Below, in pieces: positions 23,120 through 36,061 of a stretch of 59,391 nucleotides of DNA. This DNA comes from Protostelium mycophagum (taxonomy: Eukaryota > Evosea > Variosea > Protosteliida > Protosteliaceae). A program made the position numbers and the translations under genes. The notes beneath the pieces are model-generated. The model had not been told where the DNA came from, searched no databases, and worked only from the letters and a program-made list of their open reading frames with translations. Within the stretch, counting starts at the first letter, position 1; each line of letters starts with the position of its first letter. Location of the stretch: the NCBI GenBank assembly GCA_002081555.1, contig MZNV01003035.1, positions 1-59,391 of the forward strand. The letters run 5' to 3'.

Positions 23120-24709
23120 ATGGAAGCAGATGAGGGAGGCAAGGAGGAGGTCGTATCTTTAGAGGATATTATAAAAAAAGAGCAACATCTCGTTGAGGAG
23201 GCGCAGCACCAACTGGAGGAGGCAAGCAATGAAGATGAAGACGTTTGCAAGTATGATCAAGGATACATCACTCAAAGAGTCTTTGCTTGTGAAACATGTT
23301 ACGTGGATAATGGATCAACAAGACAGGTATTCAATATAGATTATCAAGCTTCATATGTTGAAATAGTGATCAGATCGGCGTATGCTTTGGTTGTTCAATG
23401 ACGTGTCACGTACAACACAAGATCTATGAACTCTTCAAGAAGAGAGACTTTCGGTGTGATTGTGGCACTCCCAGCAGCAAGACCACATGCATCTTAAAAT
23501 CAGAGCCAGCATCAACCGATAATGACCGCAACGTTTATAACCACAACTTCGAGGGGAAGTACTGCTGGTGCGACGGTATAGAGGATGACAATGCTGTGAT
23601 GTATCAATGCGAACTCTGTTGTGAGTGGTATCACTTTGAGTGCATCGAAAAAAAGGTAAAGAAGATTTTTTTAATTTAAAAATTGACTATGACGAGAGTC
23701 GTCAATTTCTGGTTATTAAATGCAATAGGAATTGGAAACTATCATTATCTTACACATTCCATACTTACTGAGAAATATCACAAAATCATCTTGAAATAAT
23801 TTTCTTTAGGAAGAGAAAGTGATACCTGACCCGGAAACACCCTGTGATTTCGTCTGCAACCAGTGTATGTCCAAAGGCAAACAATTCGTGCCTTTCTACG
23901 TCCAAAGTTTGTTCTTGTCCCAGAATCTACCGGATGACGTCACCACTGTGTCTGTTGAGGTCAGTACGGCAATAGTTGAATATTTTTCTGTTGCCTATCG
24001 TCTTTTCATTTTCATGAGAAGGTCATCATGATTATATGAATAGTATTGCAACAAGAGACACAACTGCAACAGACATTAACGTAGACAGGACAGTAAAGAG
24101 GAAGGGGAATGTAAATTGAAATCTCTTGCTAAATTACCTGACGAAAAGTGGTCCAAAATCAACAACGGTTTCTTTCAGAAGGGATGGAGGACTCACTTGT
24201 GCACTTGCGCAGAATGTCTACAAAAGTGAGTGACGTCATTCATCTCATTTGTGGATTTCTACACGAATTATATAATATTGATTTTAACAGATATAAAGAC
24301 ATAAAGATGCCTTTCATCACAGACCCCAGTGATATGGAAAATGATGAAGAAGAGCCAGATAGCCCCACTGTACCTCCAGGTATATATATTTTTTTGACAT
24401 TCGAATTCCTCCACAGAGTAAAATGACGCAAGATATTGTACTCACATTTGAACAGAAACAGGTCCACAAAAAAGAAAGCTGCAGACACTATTAGAGAGCT
24501 CTCAAGAGGCCTTCTTGCAGGACAGAACGATCACCGACACCCAGAAGCGAGTGTTGGTCTCTGGTTTTCAAGAGTATAGCACCATGCTCTCAGCAGAATT
24601 GAAAAAGCTGTACGAGACGAAGCCACACAACGAGGAGGTAACAAAGGAAGAGGTGCAGAGGATCACAGCGCAAGTAATAGATACTCTGAAAAGACAACGA
24701 AGAGAATAA
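23120..24709 (+). CDS. UBR7-like protein (UBR box plus PHD finger)
   Basis: An acidic N-terminus precedes a UBR-type zinc box: CKYDQGYITQRVFACETCY, CFGCSMTCHVQHKIYELF and FRCDCG. A PHD-like finger follows with YCWCDG, MYQCELCCEWYHFEC and DFVCNQCM, then GFFQKGWRTHLCTCAEC and a helical C-terminus ending KRQRRE-stop. This is the order in human UBR7, a probable E3 ubiquitin ligase acting on N-degrons or histone H2B. Residues after the PHD also match that family. Nine or so short introns are present. The first ATG opens directly into the acidic segment. Confidence 0.9.
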
Positions 24710-24739
24710 AAGATCCACATAATAGAAAATGAATCTTAT

Positions 24740-27700
24740 TCATGACCTTTGTTTCTTGTTTGCAAAGAGGATGGAGAAGAGAGTCAAGGTGTGCCACAGG
24801 ACTCCCATGGATAAGAGGATGATAATACACTGCCTCAAATCTTCCATTTTGTAGTCATAGGTCTGCAACAGCTGATCTCTCAGCCCGTTCAAGGCATCTG
24901 AGAACTCTTGCATGTTGACAATGAAGAGTGCTTCCATTGTCCAACGGCCAAAGGATGCCTGCGCCATGTAATAAACTGTACAAATCAGTGAATAGAGAAA
25001 TGTATCAGACTGACCAACTGTCGAGATGTTTCTGAGACCAGAGAGGGTGGGATTGAAGCCAGAGAGGCAACATTGTATCATCACAATCACCACACCTGCC
25101 AGCTGTGCTTTTGCTGAAGACATCACAACTGACAAGAAATGTGCAAGACCAGATATACAGAAGTGATTGGCAATCAAGATGCCAAAGTATAGCCATATAC
25201 CACCTGTTGCATGTCAGAATTAAGACGGGATTGGGATATACCTCTCGGTTGGCAAAGAGCATAATAAAACAAGAGGAACACAGCTGCAATCAAGATGTAA
25301 GATGGTCCAGAAGCTGCAGTTTTTCCTAGGAAGTACGACACACCTTTACCAGTGTCAACACATGTCACAATAAGGAAATGCTTACCATTCATGCCAGCGG
25401 CACTCTCCCGCCAAAATATTGATTTCTCTGCGCCAAACAAATCGATAGAGGAGATCAGTGATGTGATACTGGACACGAGCACAAACAAGAATATGGATTG
25501 CATGATCTGTACTGATGTCATCAAACGGTTTGATGATTTGAATATTACTTGGATTGGGGTGGGGTTGCGATATAATATGCCAACAATGACACCTGCCAAT
25601 ATGGCTATAATGATATTACTCATCAACACGCTTCTCTTTCTGTACTGTTGTCTCAACGCTCTGAGGAATATGTGATACACTTGGATGAAAGGGGAGACGC
25701 TCTGAATATCCAAGTAAGAAGAATGAAAGAATTGTAATAACACTTACGATGCGAGCAATAACATCTTGGCGTGTATGGAAGTCTTCAGCCGAATAGTTTC
25801 TGGGAATAATAGAGTTAGATTCTGAAGCTGAAATAATATCCATCATATAATCACAAGGATTCTGAAATTCATCCGGCACAAATCCTGCTTCGATGAAGAA
25901 GTCAATTGCCTGTTAACGTTTAGACCTCTAATATCGTGTGGTGGCATCACCTTCTCCCTGGGACCATTATATATGCATGTACCTCCCTTCTTCAAAAGCA
26001 TGACGTCATCGAACTGTTCAAATATATCATATCTAGGCTGATGGATCACGGCAACCACATTCACTGACCATGTGAGAGGTGGAATCTTTTTAATACATAC
26101 CTCCAACTTTCGTTAGCTCTTTCAACACCTGCTCTCTATATTAGAACAGCTGTGAAGCGTACCATAAATACTTACACTGCAGAGTTCTAAGGATGTTGTA
26201 GAGTCAAGCCCTGATGTAGGTTCGTCCTGATCAATTTGTAAATGGTGATATGAAAGTATCATACATACCAGAAAGAGTACAGATGGGGCAATGACAATCT
26301 CCATCCCTACGTTCACTCTCTTTCTCTGCCCTCCACTTATTCCTCTCACATTCTCATCTCCTATCATACTCTCTGACACCACACTCAGTCCCAGTAGTCC
26401 CATTGTTGCCCATACACTCTATGCACATATCACTCATTTGTCACACGCCAGACACTCTCTCATACCTGATTGATCTCATCTCTTGACTTGCCTCTTTTGC
26501 TTCTTGTTCTTGCTGAGAATGCTATGTTCTCTCTCACTGTTAGCTCTCTATGCATGATATCATCCTGTGCATATGAGCGTATGTATAAAATGACTGTCAT
26601 ACCTGAGGTACAAATCCCATGAGAGATCTACAATGAGCTAGATTTGGACGAATGACGCCGCTGGTGATATTTTCTTTTCCCATAATTGCATATAGCATTG
26701 TAGTCTTACCACTGCCTGAAGGAGATTAGACTTGTGACAATAAAACATAACAATTGTTACCACTAGGACCCATAATAGCTGTCAATCTTCCATGCGCAAA
26801 CAAACCGCTGACATCATTCAATATAACCTTGTTTCCTGACAGCGTGACACGAATCTTCTCATAGATGACATCTACCGCATCTATCTCCTCGGTATATATC
26901 ATCTACATCTGTCTTTAGATTGATCGATCATAAATATCTATCACCCCAATTGAATGATCCACAGCACCATAATTTGCATTCGGTGAAGTGAGGAGTAGGC
27001 CACCTTTTTTCTGTTTATAATCAATATTATTTTGTGAGATGTAGCTACCTTCATATATTTAGAGATGGAATGATAGAGGAGATAGAGTACGATAAGAAGT
27101 ACTGGTGCTGTGATGACAAAAGATAATCTGAGGGAAGGAACTTCACTACCTACATCTGATTAGGATCAGGAACACTTGTATGATCTCACCTTCTGGGCAT
27201 GAGAGCACCAGCCATAATATCTTATATAGGGGAGGTGGATAGCAATTGGATGGGCTGATACTGCCAAGGTGACAGTGGTGTCCTTCCGGACATATCTCCC
27301 TTTTGTATGTTAGTTATACATCAATATTCATTCTGTCCACATTTTCTCGTCACTGAGTAATGAGGATTGTACATACATATGTGTCGTGTTTGGACAGAAA
27401 TAGCCCTTGTCACAGAGTTTAGCAATAGGTGCACCTCCACAGCCTATCTGGGGGGATGGTAACTGAGGCGAGTACGGCAGACACATCACCGGATTCTTCT
27501 TGTAGAATTCCTGAGTCTCCAGTTTTTCAGTGTAATTAGCTTGAGCGTGGGTGCAGAAAGACCCAAGGGGGCATTTTATGGCACAGATGAAATTGGCCGG
27601 ACAATAGTATCCTGAATGTTTGAGTTGGTTTTGGTAGTTGCACATATCTTACCTGGGCAACATTTAACACTTCGTGTCGACATATTGAATCTGTTCCAAT

Positions 27701-29706
27701 ATTTTGGTGTATCCACTTCAACCTGGATTTGATTAGCTATATACAAGTAATCTCCAGTTGATCATACCTGAAAGAAACCAGCAGTACAACTGGGATATTT
27801 GACACTGCTTCCAGTATAACAATGAATGGGGTCGAAGGGTACATCGAGTACGTCATCACTACATGTGTACTTGGACATGAATTCATCCGAACATTCCTCT
27901 TTCGCAAGATTAGAATGAGGAATCTGTTTCTCTCAACTGACCTGTGATTTTACGGTTGCAAGTCAAGGCGACTGAAGCATCTTGCGGATCTTGATAGACA
28001 TATCTGGGAGATGGGAATCCAGTAGAATTGATGTTTCCAGCAGATGGGAGGCATGTATTATTGAGATAAGACCAACTACAATAGTACCTTTGTTTCTATC
28101 AGTTTTCTTGAAAAATGACAATTTCCATCAAGTGTATATATGCTGTACTTACTTCGTGTTGTTATAACGACCACAATCTTCACAATTAGTAAATTGTGCA
28201 CACTCTTCTTTGATCGGGCAGGATCGGGTGAGAGATTTCTCCTTCCTTCTGTATAAACCAATGCACACGTCATTAGAGGCATCCCAACCACACTCTGGTA
28301 GAGCAACACACGATCTACAACTGTATTCTTCCTGTGTATGTGCATACGCTTGGACACAAGTGTCATCTGATAAAGTATGAATGAAATATAGATTCCTATA
28401 TATGATGTTACCTCCTTGGTTTGGACACAAGTTCACATCGGTGATTGAATCGGGAGTCCCGATATTGACGGCTGTATTATTCTTCACCAGAAAAGCACAA
28501 TCGCCTTTACTGAATGTGAGGGCCTTGAAGCATTCCATATGGTAATTCTGCTCACAATGATCTATTTTAATGTCAGTTGATGAAAGTGTTTTCGCATCTT
28601 ACAATCTGGGTCACGCCAGGGACACTGTGAAGTGTTCAGAAGAAGAGGCAGACCACTTGAAATGGATATACAAGTGCTATTTTTGGCATAGTAACCACAG
28701 AATGGGAACTGGAAGCAGGAAAGACAATCTATTGTATGGCTGCATGTATCATCTGTCACATCAGTATCGGAGTTCCAGGATGACGTCTCACCAGTCGGAT
28801 CGTATGGACATTCAGTTGCATTAACATAGGTAATCAGATCGAAAGGGGCGTTAACCGTCAGACACTTGCTCTCTTTCAAACTGTACCCACAATTACCGTT
28901 CAATGCACAACTCTGACATTTCTTATCGTGAGGGCAGGGAGAGTCTGTTGATACGAATCATTATACTATTTGTATAAATTAAACACTCACCGCTCCGCCC
29001 GGGTGTGTAAGGGCATCTCTCTATCTCTTGAATATCCGGGCGAATCCAGTCGGACACTGCACACTATTTTTGAGTCATCAAAGGTGTCAGCACAAGTGTG
29101 ATGATCATACTGACAATGTTTTGGGAAGTAATCCATCCACAATTATATAATTGAGGTACTTTGGTGCACTCCTCACAGCTCTTCAACAGAGAACAGTGCT
29201 CATCAACTGAAGTCACTCAGCATCTCAAGTCATTTGTGATAAGACTGTTCACCTGAGGGATCGTACGGACAAGTGCTGATGTTGGTATTAAGAGGTGGAA
29301 AAAATGACTTGGCCCAAGCACAGGATGTTCCATTCCAGCCGCAGTGAGGAAGAGATTCCAGACCAATGCAACTCCCACAAGAGGTCTTCTGTCGACATGG
29401 ATCCTCTTAACAGATCAGCTCCAAAATTATTTTTCCTCTTACGCTCATAATTATAGTCGAAACAAGAGTCAGTTTGGAGGACCAGCCCAGAGTTTCGGTT
29501 TTCACAAGAATTCGTGTAATTATACCATCCACAGGAGAGATTGTCAAGACAGGTTTGGCACTCTTGGTATTGAACACAATCTGAGAGGATTTTAAGATGA
29601 GAATATAACATGGATTCTCACCTGTATCTTCGCCACAGGCTCTGACAAAGAGTATTATCAATACTGCAAGGAATAGATATAATCGCGGGTGGCCCTTGGT
29701 AATCAT
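24740..29706 (-). CDS. ABCG-family half transporter with PSI-repeat ectodomain (paralogue A)
   Basis: A signal peptide ([18 protein letters not shown]) leads a long Cys-rich lumenal or extracellular region built of PSI-like repeats (for example [57 protein letters not shown]). It continues into the [20 protein letters not shown] block known from plant ABCG24/28-type proteins. After one membrane segment comes the nucleotide-binding domain: Walker [10 protein letters not shown] (interrupted by an intron in a Gly codon), signature [10 protein letters not shown], Walker [13 protein letters not shown], and H-loop [19 protein letters not shown] membrane spans follow, with the conserved [15 protein letters not shown] region; it ends FANKKQRS-stop. 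It should pump a lipid-like or hydrophobic substrate, likely as a dimer. It lies head-to-head with paralogue B at 29904-35100. Confidence 0.88.
26263..26561 (-). repeat. 299-bp near-identical tract shared with paralogue B (33242-33540)
   Basis: Read on the minus strand, this block matches 33242-33540 at all but two bases, both in the intron. It spans the end of the exon after the Walker A region, a whole intron, and the exon holding the ABC signature. Just outside it, introns on both sides are unalike. Confidence 0.9.
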
Positions 29707-29903
29707 GAGAGTATGATCTGACCTGTTCAGGAACAACGAATAATCCGGGGCATCTTCGCCACGCAGAACACTTTGACGACATCTCCGCTTCACATTTGAC
29801 AAAAACAACATTAATATGACAAGATCTCCACGCAGACATCTCCGCTTCACATTTGACAAGAACTGATCAGCTTGCGCGAGAAAACCACATTCACGCCAAC
29901 AAA
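29707..29903. promoter_or_regulatory. divergent promoter of the two ABCG paralogues
   Basis: These 197 bp separate the opposite start codons. A 25-bp direct repeat (GACATCTCCGCTTCACATTT plus GACAA) occurs at 29778-29802 and 29835-29859, 57 bp apart, and shorter flanking words such as CCACGCAGA recur with it. It could be a transcription-factor site pair or a small duplication. Confidence 0.5.
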
Positions 29904-32900
29904 ATGGCAACGCGAAAAGTGGTGTTTTTCATTCTTCTTTGTCTTCTTCTGTGTGCCTCTGCGGATGGTGTCTACCATTACAACCTTACCGATCTCAATC
30001 GTTGGTCCCTTCAGAAGAGTAATCGTGCTTAATCGATCAAACAAAAACTCACCACTTCTTAGGTTGCAGGTTAATTGATAATTGCCTCGGATGCCTTTCT
30101 GTTCCGGCATGTGGCTGGTATGATTACACAAACTCTTGCCAAGATATTGCTTCAGGACTCCCTCTACACACTTCCTCCTGCCCCAGTTTTGACTCAAAAG
30201 GTAGGAAACTGCCTCTTGCTCTTCTCTGAAGTTTAATCAGACGATCCATGTTCTCAAGGTAAAACTTGTCCGGACTGTTATTTGAACCACAACCTCCCTC
30301 CTGCTGTCCAATGTGCTTGGAATGGTGCATCCTGCGCTTGGTTTAAATCAGTCAATCCACCTTTGAGCTCAAAACTCAGCGATTGTCCTTACGAACCAGA
30401 AAGTAAGATCATCTCTTTGGCACCGAGCGACGACTTATCAAAAATCATCTTACATTGACCATTTAAGAGGATTATTGCAGACCGCTAAACAGCAGCTGTG
30501 AAGATTGCATTCTTATACCTGCCTCAATATGCGCTTATAATCCAAGTTCTAAAGAGGTGATCATCGCTCATCATGTGCTGTTTTGATGAACCTTCAGTGT
30601 GTGATGGAAAATTGGGTAAAAAACCGGACCAATTTAATCAACCGCTCAAAGCAATGCCCCTTCAATATTTCAAGTGAATATATTTTTCTTCTCATCAGAC
30701 AATGTTCACTGAACCCTGAAGACACGACGCCATGTGACACATACAAATATTGTACCTCATGTCTGAACAATGAGGATCTTCCATCATTCTTGAAAGGTTG
30801 TCGCTGGGCTGTTTCTGCGGGAAAATGCGTGCCCGACAACGCGCCAGAGAACCTGACCATCAGTGACGCCAAGGAATGTCCGTACAACCCAGAACGTATG
30901 TATAACATGAAGATTCATATCACAATTTCTATCTCAATGAACACTTTTAAGATGATCCGTGTGGAGACAGATACCTCTCTTGTGGACAATGTTTATTCAG
31001 CAAATCTAAATATGGATGTGGTTGGAGCCAGAAGCATCACAAGTGCACTCTCAAGTCTCAATACAATGTTACTTATGATTCTCAGAAATGCAGTGAGTTG
31101 ATCTTATTTACCAAGTCTTCGCATCTCAAAACTTTAATGTTTGAAAACTGACATGAGATAGACGGATGTGGCATTCAATTTGGGTTTCAGTGTTTCGAAG
31201 CTCTGACACTCGGAAAAGGAGATTGTGGTTTTGATCTGAAGAATAATACAGCTGTCGATCTGAGTGTGTATCCAAACGCCATGACAAACTCTTCCTTGTG
31301 TCCGGTAACAAGTGGTGAGTAACCGACACAAGCCTTGGAGTAAATATATGATTATTCCAGGTGATGCGTGTGATCAGGTGGTTGCCACATTTTGCCAGTC
31401 TTGCGCAGATATGATAGGTTGTGGGTGGAATGAGGAACATCAGAGATGTCTGGGACTCAACAGAAGAGACTTGCAACTCATATCAGACTCCAAGCAATGT
31501 GCCGAGCGTCCTAACCCTTGCCTTCAATTGGATGATTGCGAATCCTGTTCTCAATGTAACACTTCACGGTAAGTCCTCTCCAATATATATATGAATATAT
31601 CTGAAGCGTTTGACATCACCAGGTACTATTGCAGTTGGTCATACTTGAACAACACTTGTCTACCATCAGTGGGAAATGTGGAGATCAGACAATTTCCCAC
31701 TGGTCGCAGAAGTTGGATTGAACCAGATGATCTCACCGTGGCACGCACCTGTCAGACTCAACCAGGTGACGTGTGATGTCATCCTGTCCTGATTTTGACA
31801 TAAATGATTGAATTCTAGACCCTTGCTCTGAAGAATATATGGAGAGGTATTTATGTAACGAAACTGAAATAAGAACGAGCCTGTTTGATATTTCGACTTG
31901 TTATCCGGGTAGTTCTGCTGTATCTGGGGCCTGTGTCGGTGGATTCTTTAGGGTGAGATCTATTTTCTTGTAGAAAATAATTGACTTGTTGTAGATGAAC
32001 CAAGAGATTCCAAACTTTTGGGGCCACAGAAATCTGAAAGAGAGAGATGTCAAATGTTGTCCAGGTGATAAGTCACATTATCACCTGAATTGACTTACAA
32101 TTGCAGGATATTACTGTCCAGAGAACTTTGTGTGTGCGATTAAATGCCCTCTAGGCTCTTATTGCATAGATTCTACCGCAAACTCTACGAAAAACAAAGA
32201 CTTTAATTGGCTCCTGCACAATCCTGTGGTATGCAAACCTTATGATCAACAGAATCCTTCAGCACAACTGGGATGTGGCGGTGCCCCTGTGCCTCTATTG
32301 TGTGAGAAGGGATGGTTTTGCCCGAATACAACTCATCGGTAGGTATTTTATTCTGAATGAGTTGTGGAATACATAAAAATAGTACACTATCTATTTAGTT
32401 GAAAATACACAATCTGTTGAAATAGATACACAATTTGGTATTATAAATGATTTGCACCAGAGAGATATGCCCTGAAGGCTTTCACTGTCATGCCGGGAGT
32501 ATACAACCGACCACATGTTATCCAGCTCCATTCTTCAAATTGATGTGGCCAATTATCACTTGCCCAGAAGGTAACCGCCATACTCAACTATCTCTCACAA
32601 TAATGCAGGGAGCGACTTCCCCCAGATCCGTCTTCCTTTTGTGTTTGCTTTCTCTGCGCTTATTATGCTGTCAATTATATGTTACTACATTGTCAGATAT
32701 ATCATGTTACGAAAGGTGACTTGTGATTGTGAAGTGTTTTATGTAACATCTCTTGAGGACATTAAATTGAATATCTGGAAAAAAACATACAGTCAGGTAC
32801 CACCTCTGAACCCCATAGAGGTATGATATGGGAAAGTGTGAAAGACTGATGTTTATAGATGATATACCGTGAGAATGTACAAGAGATAGATATTATATTT

Positions 32901-35100
32901 GACCAAGTGAGCGTGGCTTTACCGGACGGAAAATGTATACTGGACAGTGTCAGTGGTGTATTTGGACACAGTAAACTCACAGCTATCATGGGTCCAAGCG
33001 GTAAATCAACTGTGCTCTATGGGCATAGTTCAAACAAGATGATTTCTAACATTCTTAGGCAGTGGTAAAACTACATTATTATACGCCATTACAGGAAAGC
33101 TTGATGGTAGAAGTGGCACAGTTTCCCCATCTTGGAGCAATTATCGGAGTGAGACGGGATTTGTCCCTCAGGTACGAGAGTTATCTCTTCTGCCATCCAT
33201 AGTTAATATCCCAATCTACAATTGAATTACATCTATAGGACGATATCATGCATAGAGAGCTAACAGTGAGAGAGAACATAGCATTCTCAGCAAGAACAAG
33301 AAGCAAAAGAGGCAAGTCAAGAGATGAGATCAATCAGGTATGAGAGAGTGTCTGGCGTGTGATGAATGAGTGATATGTGCATAGAGTGTATGGGCAACAA
33401 TGGGACTACTGGGACTGAGTGTGGTGTCAGAGAGTATGATAGGAGATGAGAATGTGAGAGGAATAAGTGGAGGGCAGAGAAAGAGAGTGAACGTAGGGAT
33501 GGAGATTGTCATTGCCCCATCTGTACTCTTTCTGGTATGTTTGACATAACGTCGGTGTCTTGAGGTGTTGAGAAGTTTATAGGATGAACCTACCACTGGA
33601 CTTGATTCCACAACATCTTCTGAGTTATGCAAGGTGAGGAAACTTCAAAAGAAATGTAGTGATTATTATGCAGGCTCTCAAGGAGATAGCCAAAATTGGA
33701 GGTAATGTTGGATGAAATCAACTGATATCTAACACAAGTTAGTGAATGTGATTGCCGTGATCCACCAGCCTAGATACGATATCTTTGAGCAATTCGACGA
33801 TATGTTAGTGAATGTGATTGCCGTGATCCACCAGCCTAGATACGATATCTTTGAGCAATTCGACGATATCATGCTTTTGAAGAAGGGAGGGATGTGCATC
33901 TTCCACGGCCCAAGAGCCAATGTAAGATTATATATAAAACATTCTAATATTGAATTAATTAGGTGGTGGAGTTCTTCTCACTGCAAGGGTTCCACTTGCC
34001 TGCAAGGCAGAATCCATGCGATTATTTTCTCGATGTTATATCAAGTGAGTAATACTTTCATTTGAAGATTAAAATTGTCCTCAGAAGAATCTAGTAGCAA
34101 ATATCACGACATACGAAGATGCTGACATCTCAGCCTGCATCTGTCTTCTCACAGTTCTGGTATATAATGGTCCAGAGTTTTCTTTCATTGTTTAGAAAAC
34201 GAGACGAGGTCCTGAATGATGCACTTCTCGCAATCATATCTGGTGCAATTGTGGGACTGGTATATCAAAATCCATCTCCAGATCAGGTAGCCATTGTCAT
34301 GTATGATATCAGATTTATTGTTTTAGATACCTGAATCTGTGTTTCTATTTGTACTTGTCTCCAGTCTGGCTTCTGTGGTGGTTTCTATGAGACTTTTTGG
34401 GAGCGAGAAGATCATCTTCTGGAGGCACAGTGCTGCTGGGCTCAACGGTAAATCTCTTGGTTTTTGTTAAGTTCTTTCAGTGAAGTATATTAGGAGTTGC
34501 CTACTTCTTTGCAAAGACAGTGTCCTCTGCGCCTTCTTATGTGGTCACTGCAGGGCTTTTTCTATTTCTATATTACGAGCTATGTCAGCCGAGAGGTGAT
34601 CATCACCGTCATCGTGTCATTCTGACATCTCAGGCAACCTCTTACTGTATTTTGGTATGATATTTGCCAATCACTTCTGTATATCTGGTCTTGCACATTT
34701 CTTGTCAGTTGTGATGTCTTCCACCAAGGCACAGCTGGTAGGTGTGGTGATTGTGATGATACAATGTTGCCTCTCTGGCTTCAATCCCACCCTCTCTGGT
34801 CTTAGAGATATATCTATCATATGTAAGCAAAGAATTCTTTCTGTTTAATATTGATGCAAAATAGTGTATTACATGGCACAGTGTTCATTTAGTAGATGGG
34901 TCTCGGAAGCTCTTTTCATCATCAATGTTCAAGACTTTTCTGAAGCCATGAAGACTAGACAAGAGGATATGTTGGAACATTTTAGCTACAATATGGAGAA
35001 TATGCCCATGTGCATCGGGGTACTGATGTCAATCGGAACCATTTTTCACACTCTCACCTTGCTGTCCATCCTCTTTGCAAACAAAAAGCAAAGAAGATAA
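29904..35100 (+). CDS. ABCG-family half transporter with PSI-repeat ectodomain (paralogue B)
   Basis: Signal peptide [18 protein letters not shown], then about seven PSI-like Cys repeats (for example [64 protein letters not shown]) and the [11 protein letters not shown] block. A transmembrane span near 32640-32705 precedes the cytosolic ATPase: Walker [10 protein letters not shown] with an intron in the same codon as paralogue A, signature [10 protein letters not shown], Walker [13 protein letters not shown], and H-loop [18 protein letters not shown]. The H-loop exon contains a 66-bp tandem duplication. The membrane domain is well conserved ([19 protein letters not shown]) and the protein ends FANKKQRR-stop. 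Role as for paralogue A. The product is readable throughout, so I take it as functional. Confidence 0.88.
33242..33540 (+). repeat. 299-bp near-identical tract shared with paralogue A
   Basis: Partner of 26263-26561 in inverted orientation, 297 of 299 bases the same by eye. It covers the exon encoding the [14 protein letters not shown] stretch, the following intron and the ISGGQRKR exon. Confidence 0.9.
33738..33869 (+). repeat. 66-bp perfect tandem duplication over the H-loop
   Basis: Two identical 66-bp units (33738-33803, 33804-33869) each begin GTTAGTGAATGTG and end GACGATAT. Each encodes 22 residues ending in the H-loop [13 protein letters not shown], and each also carries its own TTAG splice acceptor. 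Paralogue A has a single copy. Confidence 0.95.
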
Positions 35101-35236
35101 AGACCAGATCTGATCTTATTCTATGTGTCGCTTCCCCCTGGTCCACAGTTGTCCACAATGAGATAAGAAATTAACCAGCTTGTTGACAAGTCAACTACAT
35201 ACATTCGACTGAACACTCTTCACGCGCGAGCAACCA

Positions 35237-35350
35237 GCATCTGTGGCCGAGTTGGTTATGGCGCCAGACTCAAGCAAAAGCTTAGATCATCTTCTGATCG
35301 GGAATTCTGGTATTCGTAAGAATGCGTGGGTTCGAATCCCACCGGATGCA
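35237..35350 (+). tRNA. tRNA-Leu(CAA) with intron, second copy
   Basis: Same structure as the tRNA at 4855-4968: acceptor stem GCATCTG/CGGATGC, anticodon CAA, 30-nt intron after position 37, long variable arm, and a TTTT terminator four bases downstream. The only difference seen is one base in the intron. The 5' flank is unrelated to that of the other copy, while the first 3' bases (CTCTTTT) agree. Confidence 0.95.
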
Positions 35351-36061
35351 CTCTTTTACATAGTTTTGCGCTGTTGAAATTGTCAGTGAGTTGTAAGGAC
35401 CTGAGTTGTCATGTGAGAACAACCACTTTCTCTTTTTAACTTTTTTGCTGCCTCAAAGTGGAAGACCACAAGGCTCATTATGAAAAAATAAATTGATGAT
35501 AAATGTAGTACATCCCTCCTTTTAGTTCTACCTCTCTTCTGAGTCAATATCATCACAAAATAACAGAAATATTATAAAGAAATGGTGACTTTCTTTGCTT
35601 TTTTGGCCTTCCTTTAACAGAAAACATAACACACGCTCTAGTGCAAATGTTTATAAAATATTGCAAATTGATGTTGGCAAGAAGGAGATGTGGAAAAAGC
35701 ATATTCTAAGCAGACAAAAATAGAAATATATCACACCAGCCCATCCATATACCTGTTAGCCATGCCACTATGGTAAGGCTATTATATAGGGTTCAGTGAT
35801 CTCCACCTTGTCTGTACAGAATGAATTTGGTTTTGCATGCTGGAAGCGAACCACCCGTGTCCCCGCGATGATATCATTTTAAATATATTTTCATCAAATC
35901 TCCCAAATTGATGACTTTTCTGCAGGCTTTCGTTGCGTTTTCGGTTTTTTGCGAGCGCAGATCCCCTTATCCGCGATGAGGCGGCCTTTGCGGCACTTTG
36001 ACAGAACTTCGCAACGGGGGACATTCCTCGCCAGCTCTCAAGAGCTATAACCGTCCTTCCA
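35351..36061. other. 711-bp AT-rich intergenic region
   Basis: It lies between the tRNA and the next kinase. Long A/T runs and no frame with coding character. A minus-strand open frame at 35782-36024 is basic and featureless, and I do not count it. The GC-richer end (35930-36050) is probably the kinase promoter. Confidence 0.4.

Noticed and set aside
35782-36024. Minus-strand 80-codon frame.
   Set aside because: Basic and featureless, no paired splice sites, sits in the promoter region of the kinase at 36062.
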